Of a DNA stretch of 35,365 nt, positions 9,310-16,777 are shown piece by piece (position 1 is the stretch's first letter; every line of letters starts with the position of its first letter). A program made the position numbers and the translations under genes. Source of the stretch: an uncultured Oscillospiraceae bacterium. GTDB lineage: Bacteria > Bacillota > Clostridia > Oscillospirales > Oscillospiraceae. Under the pieces are notes generated by a model. It was not told the origin of the DNA, ran no database searches, and worked only from the letters and a program-made list of their open reading frames with translations. The stretch is taken from assembly GCA_947624395.1 (NCBI GenBank), contig CANQKA010000013.1, positions 1-35,365 of the forward strand, written 5' to 3'.

Positions 9310-11571
9310 ATGGATATCAAAAACGTCATTTCCCAAATGACGCTGGAGGAAAAGGCCGGACTTTGCTCCGGCCTGGACTTCTGGCATACAAAGGCCGTGG
9401 AGCGCCTGGGCGTCAAGTCCGTCATGGTGTCCGACGGCCCTCACGGCCTGCGCAAGCAGGACGAAAAGGCGGACCACCTGGGGGTGAACGAGTCCATCAA
9501 GGCGGTCTGCATGCCCGCCGCCTGCGCCACGGCTGCGTCCTTCGACCGGGACCTTATCTATAAGATGGGCCAGTCCATCGGCGCCAGCTGCCAGCATGAA
9601 AAGCTGGCCGTGGTGCTGGGCCCCGCGGTGAACATCAAGCGCAGCCCCCTGTGCGGCCGGAACTTCGAGTACATGTCCGAGGACCCATATCTGGCCGGCG
9701 AGATGGCCGCGTCGTATATCAACGGCGTGCAGAGCCAGGACGTGGGCACCTCCATCAAGCACTTCGCCGCCAACGACCAGGAGCACCGGCGCATGAGCTC
9801 CAGCTCCAACGCCGACGAGCGGACCTTGCGGGAGATCTATTTCCCCGCCTTTGAGACGGCGGTGAAAAAGGCCCAGCCATGGACCGTCATGTGCTCGTAT
9901 AATAAGATCAACGGCGTGTACGCCTCCCAGAACCACTGGCTGCTCACGGAAGTGCTGCGGGACGAGTGGGGGTTTGAGGGCTACGTCATGAGCGACTGGG
10001 GCGCGGTCAGCGATCGGGTCCCCGGTCTGGCCGCGGGCATGGACCTGGAAATGCCCTCCTCCGGCGGCGTCAACGACAAGAAGATCGTGGAAGCCGTCAA
10101 GGCAGGCGAGCTGGACGAGGCCGTGCTGGACAAGGCCGTGGAGCGTATTCTCACCATCAACGAGAAGTATTTCGCCACCGCCAGACCCGACACCCCCTGG
10201 GACATGGAGGCGGACCATATGCTCTCCGCCGAGATAGCGGGCCAGTGCATGGTGCTTCTCAAAAACGATGGCGTGCTGCCGCTGAACAAGGCCGACAACG
10301 TAGCCTTCATCGGCGAGTTTGCCGCCAAACCCCGGTTCCAGGGCGGCGGCTCCAGCCACATCAACTCTTTCAAGACTACCTCCGCACTGGACGCGGCCAA
10401 GGACTTGCATGTGACCTACGCCCAGGGGTACAGCGTGGCCCGTGACGAGGCCACGGAGGACATGATAGCGGAAGCCGTGGCGGCGGCCAAGGCCGCCAAG
10501 GTGGCCGTGGTGTTCGCGGGCCTGCCCGACAGCTACGAGTCCGAGGGGTACGACAGGCCCCATATGGCCATGCCCGCGTGCCAGAACAAGCTCATCGAGG
10601 CCGTGGCGGCGGCCAACCCCAACACCGTGGTGGTGCTGCACAACGGCTCGCCCGTTGAAATGCCCTGGCTTTCCAAGGTCAAAGCGGTGCTGGAGGCTTA
10701 TCTGGGCGGTCAGGCCGTGGGTCTTGCCACGGTCCGGGTGCTCTACGGCGACGTGAACCCCTCCGGCCATTTGGCGGAGAGCTTTCCCATCAAGCTGGAG
10801 GATAACCCCTCCTACCTCTATTACGGCGGCGAGGCCGACCAGGCCGACTACCGGGAGGGCGTGTTCGTGGGCTACCGGTACTACGACAAAAAGCGCATGG
10901 ACGTGGCGTTCCCCTTTGGCCACGGCCTGAGCTACACGACGTTCGCCTATTCCGACCTGCGCCTGAGCGCGGACGACATCACCGATGAGGATACCCTGAC
11001 CGTCACCGTGAAGGCCACCAACACCGGCAAGCGCGCCGGCAAGACCGTGGTGCAGCTTTACGTGGGCGACAAGGAGAGCTCCGTGTTCCGGCCTGTGCGG
11101 GAGTTGAAGGGCTTTGAGAAGATCGAGCTTGCCCCCGGCGAGAGTAAGGACGTGTCCTTCACCCTGGACAAGAGGGCCTTTGCCTACTGGAACGAGCAGC
11201 TGCACGACTGGCACGTGGAGACCGGCGAATTCACCATCGAGGTGGGCCAGTCCTCCCGGGCCATCGACGTGGCCGCCACCGTGACCGTCACGGGCACGGT
11301 GAAGGTCAAAAAGCACTACACCAAGGACTCCATCTTCATGGACATTCTGGCGGACCCGGACGCGATGCAGGTCATCAAGCCCGTGCTGGACGGCATGAAC
11401 CAGATGTTCGGCGGGCACGGCGGGGACAGCGACGCGGCCCAGGAGGCCATCACCGACGAGATGGGCGCCGCCATGGTGCGGTACATGCCCCTCAGGAGCG
11501 TGATGAGCTTCAGCGGCGGGGCCGTCAGCGAGGAAATGCTGAACGGCATGCTCCAGGCCATGAACCGCTGA
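9310..11571 (+). CDS. GH3 beta-glucosidase
   Basis: Cytoplasmic retaining glycosidase that removes terminal beta-glucose (some GH3 enzymes act on beta-xylosides). The 753 residues start without a signal peptide (MDIKNVISQMTLEEKAGLCS). The (beta/alpha)8 domain has GPAVNIKRSPLCGRNFEYMSEDP-type substrate motifs (seen as NIKRSPLCGRNFEY), KHFAANDQE, and the nucleophile Asp229 in YVMSDWGAV. The alpha/beta sandwich follows, then a fibronectin III-like domain (FPFGHGLSYTTFAYSD, later GKTVVQLYVGD and LKGFEKIELAPGES). The final 80 residues, after VKKHYTKDS, form a helical tail common in Clostridia. AGGAGG at 9293-9298 supports the start. It probably shares cellodextrin or aryl-glucoside breakdown with the GH94 and GH1 enzymes. 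Confidence 0.94.
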   Translation: MDIKNVISQMTLEEKAGLCSGLDFWHTKAVERLGVKSVMVSDGPHGLRKQDEKADHLGVNESIKAVCMPAACATAASFDRDLIYKMGQSIGASCQHEKLAVVLGPAVNIKRSPLCGRNFEYMSEDPYLAGEMAASYINGVQSQDVGTSIKHFAANDQEHRRMSSSSNADERTLREIYFPAFETAVKKAQPWTVMCSYNKINGVYASQNHWLLTEVLRDEWGFEGYVMSDWGAVSDRVPGLAAGMDLEMPSSGGVNDKKIVEAVKAGELDEAVLDKAVERILTINEKYFATARPDTPWDMEADHMLSAEIAGQCMVLLKNDGVLPLNKADNVAFIGEFAAKPRFQGGGSSHINSFKTTSALDAAKDLHVTYAQGYSVARDEATEDMIAEAVAAAKAAKVAVVFAGLPDSYESEGYDRPHMAMPACQNKLIEAVAAANPNTVVVLHNGSPVEMPWLSKVKAVLEAYLGGQAVGLATVRVLYGDVNPSGHLAESFPIKLEDNPSYLYYGGEADQADYREGVFVGYRYYDKKRMDVAFPFGHGLSYTTFAYSDLRLSADDITDEDTLTVTVKATNTGKRAGKTVVQLYVGDKESSVFRPVRELKGFEKIELAPGESKDVSFTLDKRAFAYWNEQLHDWHVETGEFTIEVGQSSRAIDVAATVTVTGTVKVKKHYTKDSIFMDILADPDAMQVIKPVLDGMNQMFGGHGGDSDAAQEAITDEMGAAMVRYMPLRSVMSFSGGAVSEEMLNGMLQAMNR

Positions 11572-11591
11572 GAGTACCAAAACACAAGCGC

Positions 11592-11623
11592 GGGAGGGCC
11601 CCGATGCGGACCCTCCCATTTTT
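11592..11623 (+). terminator. Terminator-like hairpin between GH3 and GH94 genes
   Basis: GGGAGGG (11592-11598) pairs with CCCTCCC (11611-11617); the inner CCG/CGG can also pair across an ATG loop. ATTTTT follows. No promoter is visible between it and the GH94 gene, so it may lower expression of the distal genes without ending the operon. Confidence 0.6.
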
Positions 11624-11645
11624 AAAACGACAAGGAGGACCGGCT

Positions 11646-14066
11646 ATGCGGTACGGACACTTTGACGACCAGCGGCGGGAGTATGTGATCGAGACCCCCG
11701 CCACGCCCCAGCCCTGGATAAACTATCTGGGCAGTCAGGCATTTTTCTCCCTCATCAGCAACACGGCGGGAGGCTATTGCTTCTATCGGGACGCAAAGCT
11801 CCAGCGGCTGCTGCGCTACCGGTACAACAGCGTGCCGGCGGATGTGGGAGGCCGGTTTTTCTACATAAAGGAGGCGGGCAAGCCCGCCTGGAGCCCTGCG
11901 TTTCACCCGGCGGACGTGCAGCTGGACAAGTACCTGTGCCGCCACGGTCTGGGCTATACCGTCTTTGAGACGGAAAAGGACGGTCTGAGCGCGGAGATGA
12001 CCTTCCTGGTGCCCATAGGGGAGGATTGCGAGGTCCAGCGGGTGACGCTCAAAAACACCACCGACAAGCCCAAAACCCTGCGCTTCACGGCGGCGGTAGA
12101 GTGGTGCCTTTGGAACGCGGTGGACGACAGCACCAACTTCCAGCGGAACCTGAACATCGGCGAGCTGGAAGTGGAGGGGTCCGTGGTCTACCACAAGACC
12201 GAGTACCGGGAGCGCCGGGACCACTACGCCTATTACGGCGTTAACGCGCCTCTGGCCGGGTATGACACGGACCGGGACGTGTTTCTGGGCCAGTTCGGCA
12301 GCTACGCGGACCCGAAAGCCGTCCGGGAGGGCAAAACGGGCGACTATGTGGCCCACGGCGGCGCGCCCATGGCGGGTCTGGCATTGGACGCGGACCTGGC
12401 ACCCGGTGAGAAGGTCACCTACGTGTTCGTGCTGGGCTACGGGCAAAACCCCCGGGACAAGAAGTTCATCGCCCCCGGCGTCATACGCAAGGACACGGCC
12501 TATCGGGTGATGGAGAAGTTCGCCAAGCCTGAGGCGGTGGATACGGCGCTTTCTGAACTGGCGGCGTACTGGGACGGTCTGCTGGGCCGGTATCAGCTTC
12601 ATAGCACCGACCCGGTGCTGGACAGGATGGTGAACGTCTGGCACCAGTACCAGTGCATGATCACATTTAATATGAGCCGCTCCGCCAGCTACTTTGAGAG
12701 CGGCACGGGCCGGGGCATGGGCTTCCGGGACAGCTGCCAGGACCTGTTGGGCTTCGTGCATATGGCCCGCGGTCGGGCCAGGGAGCGCATCATCGACATC
12801 GCCTCTATCCAGTGGGCCGACGGCAGCACCTATCACCAGTACCAGCCCCTCACCAAGCGGGGCAACAACGACGTGGGCAGCGGCTTCAACGACGACCCCC
12901 TGTGGCTGGTGGCGTGCACCTACGCGTATATAAGCGAGACAGGGGACTGGTCCATTTTGGACCATCCAACGCCATTCGACAACGTGCCGGGAAGCGAACA
13001 GCCCCTCATGGAGCACCTGTGCCAGAGCGTGCAGTACATCATGACCCACAAGGGCCCTCACGACCTGCCCCTGATTGGCCGGGCGGACTGGAACGACTGC
13101 CTGAACCTGAACTGCTTCTCCGAGGAACCGGGCGAGAGCTTCCAGACCACGGGCCCGTCGGAGGGGCCGGTGGCGGAGTCGGTGTTCATCGCCGGTATGT
13201 TCGTACTCTACGGCGGGCAGTACGCCGCGCTGTGCAGGGCCAGAGGTCTGGCCGGCGAGGCGGCCGAGGTGGAGGCCGCGGTAAAAGACATGGAGCGGGC
13301 CATCGAGACCGCCGGCTGGGACGGGGCCTGGTTCGTCCGGGCCTATGACGCCTATTCTAACCCCGTGGGCAGTCACACCTGCGACGAGGGGCAAATTTAC
13401 ATCGAACCCCAGGGCATGTGCGTCATGGCCGGGGTGGGCAAGTCTGACGGCAAGGCGCAAATGGCCCTGGACAGCGTGCGGGAGCGGCTTCTGGGCAAAT
13501 ACGGCGTGGAGCTGGTCACGCCCTGTTACACCGTATATCACAAGGAGCTGGGGGAGATCACCAGCTACCCGCCGGGGTACAAGGAAAACGGGTCCGTGTT
13601 CTGCCACAACAACCCCTGGATCAGCATCGCCGAGACGGTCCTTGGCCGGGGGGACAACGCCTTCGATATCTATAAGCGCACCTGCCCTGCCTATCAGGAG
13701 GAGGGCAGCGACATCCGTAAGGCGGAGCCCTACTGCTACGCCCAGACCGTGGCGGCCAGGGCGTCTTACGAGGAGGGCGCGGCCCGCAACAGCTGGCTCA
13801 CCGGCGCGGCCGCCTGGTCGTTCGTGAATGTGAGCCAGTACATCCTGGGCGTAAAACCCACGCCGGAGGGGCTTTGCGTGGACCCGTGCCTGCCGGAGAG
13901 CCTGCCGGAGTACACGGTGCAGCGACTCTTCCGGGGCGCTGTGTATCACATCCACGTGCGCCGCACCGGCGCTTACAGCCTGACCGTGGACGGCAAGGCC
14001 GTATCTGGTAAGACCGTGCCCATGGAGCAGGACAAAAAAGAATATCACGTTGAGGTGACAGTATGA
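11646..14066 (+). CDS. GH94 cellobiose phosphorylase
   Basis: Splits cellobiose with phosphate into alpha-glucose 1-phosphate and glucose, saving ATP, in the cytoplasm. The 806 residues match the roughly 810 of clostridial cellobiose phosphorylases and read along their whole length like them: the N-terminal MRYGHFDDQRREYVI, then PWINYLGSQAFFSLISNTAG, FQRNLNIGE, VYHKTEYRERRDHYA, MSRSASYFESGTGRGMGFRD, YHQYQPLTKRGNN and SYPPGYKENGSVFCHNNPW. The catalytic Asp is in RADWNDCLNLN. ATG 11646 was chosen because AAGGAGGAC lies just upstream; the longer frame from 11604 starts inside the terminator hairpin. It overlaps the GH1 gene by ATGA. Chitobiose phosphorylase is the closest alternative, but the match to cellobiose enzymes is better. 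Confidence 0.93.
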   Translation: MRYGHFDDQRREYVIETPATPQPWINYLGSQAFFSLISNTAGGYCFYRDAKLQRLLRYRYNSVPADVGGRFFYIKEAGKPAWSPAFHPADVQLDKYLCRHGLGYTVFETEKDGLSAEMTFLVPIGEDCEVQRVTLKNTTDKPKTLRFTAAVEWCLWNAVDDSTNFQRNLNIGELEVEGSVVYHKTEYRERRDHYAYYGVNAPLAGYDTDRDVFLGQFGSYADPKAVREGKTGDYVAHGGAPMAGLALDADLAPGEKVTYVFVLGYGQNPRDKKFIAPGVIRKDTAYRVMEKFAKPEAVDTALSELAAYWDGLLGRYQLHSTDPVLDRMVNVWHQYQCMITFNMSRSASYFESGTGRGMGFRDSCQDLLGFVHMARGRARERIIDIASIQWADGSTYHQYQPLTKRGNNDVGSGFNDDPLWLVACTYAYISETGDWSILDHPTPFDNVPGSEQPLMEHLCQSVQYIMTHKGPHDLPLIGRADWNDCLNLNCFSEEPGESFQTTGPSEGPVAESVFIAGMFVLYGGQYAALCRARGLAGEAAEVEAAVKDMERAIETAGWDGAWFVRAYDAYSNPVGSHTCDEGQIYIEPQGMCVMAGVGKSDGKAQMALDSVRERLLGKYGVELVTPCYTVYHKELGEITSYPPGYKENGSVFCHNNPWISIAETVLGRGDNAFDIYKRTCPAYQEEGSDIRKAEPYCYAQTVAARASYEEGAARNSWLTGAAAWSFVNVSQYILGVKPTPEGLCVDPCLPESLPEYTVQRLFRGAVYHIHVRRTGAYSLTVDGKAVSGKTVPMEQDKKEYHVEVTV

Positions 14067-15409
14067 ACCGATTTCCGAAGGACTTTCTCTGGGGCGTGGC
14101 CTGCGCGGCCTACCAGTGCGAGGGCGGCTGGGACGCCGACGGCAAGGGACCCAACATCTGGGACGATTATTGCCACGACAAGGCCGCTCATCACATCAAA
14201 AACGGCGACACCGGCGACGTGGCATGCGACAGCTACCACCGCTTCCGGGAGGACGTGGCCCTGATGAAGGCCCATAATATCCAGGCGTACCGCTTTTCCA
14301 TCAGCTGGGCACGGGTGATCCCCGACGGGGACGGGGCCGTGAACGAGGCGGGCCTGGCCTATTACGACGCGCTCATCGACGAGCTTTTAAAAAACGGCAT
14401 CGAGCCCATGATAACCCTGTACCATTGGGACCTGCCCAGCGCCCTGCAGGACAAGGGCGGCTGGGTCAACCGGGCCATCGTGGACGCCTTTGGCCGCTAT
14501 GCCGGTATCCTGGCGGAGCGGTTCAAGGGCCGGGTCAAAAAGTACATGACCCTGAACGAGCCCCAGTGCGCCGCCCGGTTGGGCTACGGCGTGGGCGTGC
14601 ACGCGCCGGGGCTGAAGCTCAGCGAGGAAAAGGTGGCCCAGGTGTTCCACCACATGTGTCTGGCCCACTCCGCCGCCTACCGGGCCATCAAGGCCGCCGA
14701 CGGCGCCGCGGAAGTTGGCGTGGCCTCCTGCGGGAGCTTGTATTACCCGGAAGAGGATACCCTCGCCGGCCGTGAGGCGGCCTACAAGGCCACGTTCGAT
14801 CTGCAGCGGGACGATTGGGCGTTTACGTTCAACATCTTCCTGGACCCTCTCTGCCTGAAAAAGTACGACGAGTCCGCGCCGGAATGCTTAAAGCGCTTCG
14901 CCGCGCATATGGACCCGTCGGATTGGGAATTGATGGAAAAGCCGGACTTCATCGGCGTGAACGTGTATAACGGCCACGCGGTCCATGAAAACGGCGAGAA
15001 CGTGGTCCGCTATCCGGGCTTTCCCGTGACGGGCAATAAATGGCCCGTGACGCCGGAGGTCATGCGCTACGGACCCGCCAACATCGCCAAGCGCTACGGC
15101 CTGCCCATCTACATCACGGAAAACGGCCAGTCCTGCAACGACCGGGTCCACATGGACGGCCAGGTCCACGACCCGGAGCGGATCGACTTTCTGCACCGGT
15201 ACCTGCTGGAGCTTTCAAAGGCCGTGGAGGAAGGACTGGACCTGCGGGGCTATATGCAGTGGAGCTTCCTGGACAATTTCGAGTGGGGCGAGGGGTATAA
15301 CGAGCGGTTCGGCATCGTGTACGTGGACTACCGGACCGGCCAGCGGATACCCAAGGACTCTGCCCGGTGGTACGCCAAGGTCATCGAGACAAACGGCGAA
15401 TGCCTGTGA
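14063..15409 (+). CDS. GH1 beta-glucosidase
   Basis: Cytoplasmic retaining glycosidase of clan GH-A, hydrolysing cellobiose, cellodextrins or aryl beta-glucosides. The 448 residues are full length. The start FPKDFLWGVACAAYQCEGGW is the GH1 N-terminal signature. The acid/base is Glu166 in TLNEP and the nucleophile Glu353 in YITENGQSC; the aglycone and sugar contacts continue in QWSFLDNFEWGEGYNERFG. The FEWGEGY region and the absence of a phosphate-binding Ser/Lys/Tyr pattern favour unphosphorylated substrates, which fits ABC rather than PTS uptake. It overlaps the GH94 gene by four bases, so the two proteins are translationally coupled. Confidence 0.95.
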   Translation: MNRFPKDFLWGVACAAYQCEGGWDADGKGPNIWDDYCHDKAAHHIKNGDTGDVACDSYHRFREDVALMKAHNIQAYRFSISWARVIPDGDGAVNEAGLAYYDALIDELLKNGIEPMITLYHWDLPSALQDKGGWVNRAIVDAFGRYAGILAERFKGRVKKYMTLNEPQCAARLGYGVGVHAPGLKLSEEKVAQVFHHMCLAHSAAYRAIKAADGAAEVGVASCGSLYYPEEDTLAGREAAYKATFDLQRDDWAFTFNIFLDPLCLKKYDESAPECLKRFAAHMDPSDWELMEKPDFIGVNVYNGHAVHENGENVVRYPGFPVTGNKWPVTPEVMRYGPANIAKRYGLPIYITENGQSCNDRVHMDGQVHDPERIDFLHRYLLELSKAVEEGLDLRGYMQWSFLDNFEWGEGYNERFGIVYVDYRTGQRIPKDSARWYAKVIETNGECL

Positions 15410-15419
15410 CGGATAAAAC

Positions 15420-16775
15420 ATGGACGAGCGGACACAGTTTCGCAAGCGGCTTTTAAAGATAATACTGCCCATCACGTTCCAGCAGATCATGCTGGGACTG
15501 GTGAGCGCGTCCGACGCGCTGATGCTGGGCGCTCTGAGCCAGGACGCCCTGTCCGCCGTGAGCCTTGCAAGCCAGGTGAGCTTTGTGGAGAACATGTTCC
15601 TGGCGGCGCTGACCGCGGGTCTGTCCATTTTAGCGGCCCAGTATTGGGGCAAGGGCGACGCGGGCGCCGTGGAGCGGGTGTTCGCCTATACCATGAAGGT
15701 GACGGCGGCGCTGTCGGCGGCGTTTTTCCTGGCGGGGCTATTGGCCCCGACCTGGCTGATGCGCTTTTTCACCAACGAACAGCCCCTCATCGACCGGGGC
15801 GCGGTCTATCTGCGGGCCGTGTCCCCGGCGTTTTTGCTGACGGGCCTGAGCCAGGTCTATCAGACCGCGCTGAAAAACTCCGGCCGGGCGGGCATCGCCA
15901 GCGCGGTGAGCTGCATGAGTGTGGTGGCGAACATCGGCCTGAACGCCCTGTTCATCTTCGGCCTGTTCGGCCTGCCAAGGATGGAGATCGCCGGCGCGGC
16001 CCTGGCCACGGTGCTGGCCCGGGTGCTGGAGGCGGTGTGGTGCGTATTGGAGACAGCCCGCCCTGGCCGGGTGAAGCTGCGAACAGTTAACATAATTCAC
16101 GACGACAAGCTCCTGCGGGCCGATTTTTGGAAGTACACCTGGCCGGTGCTGGGCAACCAGATCGTCTGGGGCGTGGGCTTCACCATGTACTCGGTCATCA
16201 TGGGCCACTTGGGCACCGACGCGGTGGCGGCCAATTCCATCGCCAACATCGTGAAAAACCTGCTCAGCAGCCTGTGCTTCGGCCTGGGGCTTGGCGGCGG
16301 CATTTTGCTGGGCAACGAGCTGGGGGCCGGCCGGCTGGACCGGGCGCGGGAATATGGCCGGCGGCTGTGTCATCTGGCGCTGGTGTGCGGCGTGTGCTCG
16401 GCCCTGGCGCTGCTGGCGGTGACGCCGGTGATACTGTCCCTGGCGGACCTGAGCGAGCGGGCGACGTATTATCTCAAGTGGATGCTCATCATGTGCACCT
16501 ACAACATGGTGGGCATGAGCATGAACGTGATGACCATCAACGGCGTGTTCCCCGCCGGGGGCGACAGCCGGTTCGGGTTTTATTGCGACACGGTGACCAT
16601 GTGGTGCTACTCGGTGCCCATGGGGTGTGTGGCGGCGTTCGTGCTGAAATGGCCGGTGCTGGCGGTCTTTTTCATCATCAACCTGGACGAGATGGTGAAG
16701 CTGCCGGCGGTGTACCGGCATTACAAAAAGTATAAATGGGTCAGGGACCTGACCGTGCACGAGGAGGGCGTGTGA
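15420..16775 (+). CDS. MATE-family exporter in the glycoside operon
   Basis: Cation-coupled multidrug and toxin exporter of the cytoplasmic membrane, 451 residues and about 12 membrane segments. Visible family features are the first half ITFQQIMLGLVSASDALMLG, TAGLSILAAQYWGKGD, the duplicated second half WPVLGNQIVWGVGFTMYSVI, GLGLGGGILLGNELGAG and GDSRFGFYCDTVTMW. It lies 10 bases after the GH1 stop and overlaps the start region of the following dehydrogenase gene, so it is part of the operon. Its own ribosome site is poor (GACGGAT), so coupling to GH1 translation is likely. Export of an aglycone set free by the glucosidases is my inference; exporting a sugar product is less likely. Confidence 0.92.
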   Translation: MDERTQFRKRLLKIILPITFQQIMLGLVSASDALMLGALSQDALSAVSLASQVSFVENMFLAALTAGLSILAAQYWGKGDAGAVERVFAYTMKVTAALSAAFFLAGLLAPTWLMRFFTNEQPLIDRGAVYLRAVSPAFLLTGLSQVYQTALKNSGRAGIASAVSCMSVVANIGLNALFIFGLFGLPRMEIAGAALATVLARVLEAVWCVLETARPGRVKLRTVNIIHDDKLLRADFWKYTWPVLGNQIVWGVGFTMYSVIMGHLGTDAVAANSIANIVKNLLSSLCFGLGLGGGILLGNELGAGRLDRAREYGRRLCHLALVCGVCSALALLAVTPVILSLADLSERATYYLKWMLIMCTYNMVGMSMNVMTINGVFPAGGDSRFGFYCDTVTMWCYSVPMGCVAAFVLKWPVLAVFFIINLDEMVKLPAVYRHYKKYKWVRDLTVHEEGV

Positions 16776-16777
16776 AA

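Noticed and set aside
11622-14048. 808-codon minus-strand frame over GH94
   Set aside because: Antisense shadow of a gene matching cellobiose phosphorylase along its whole length.
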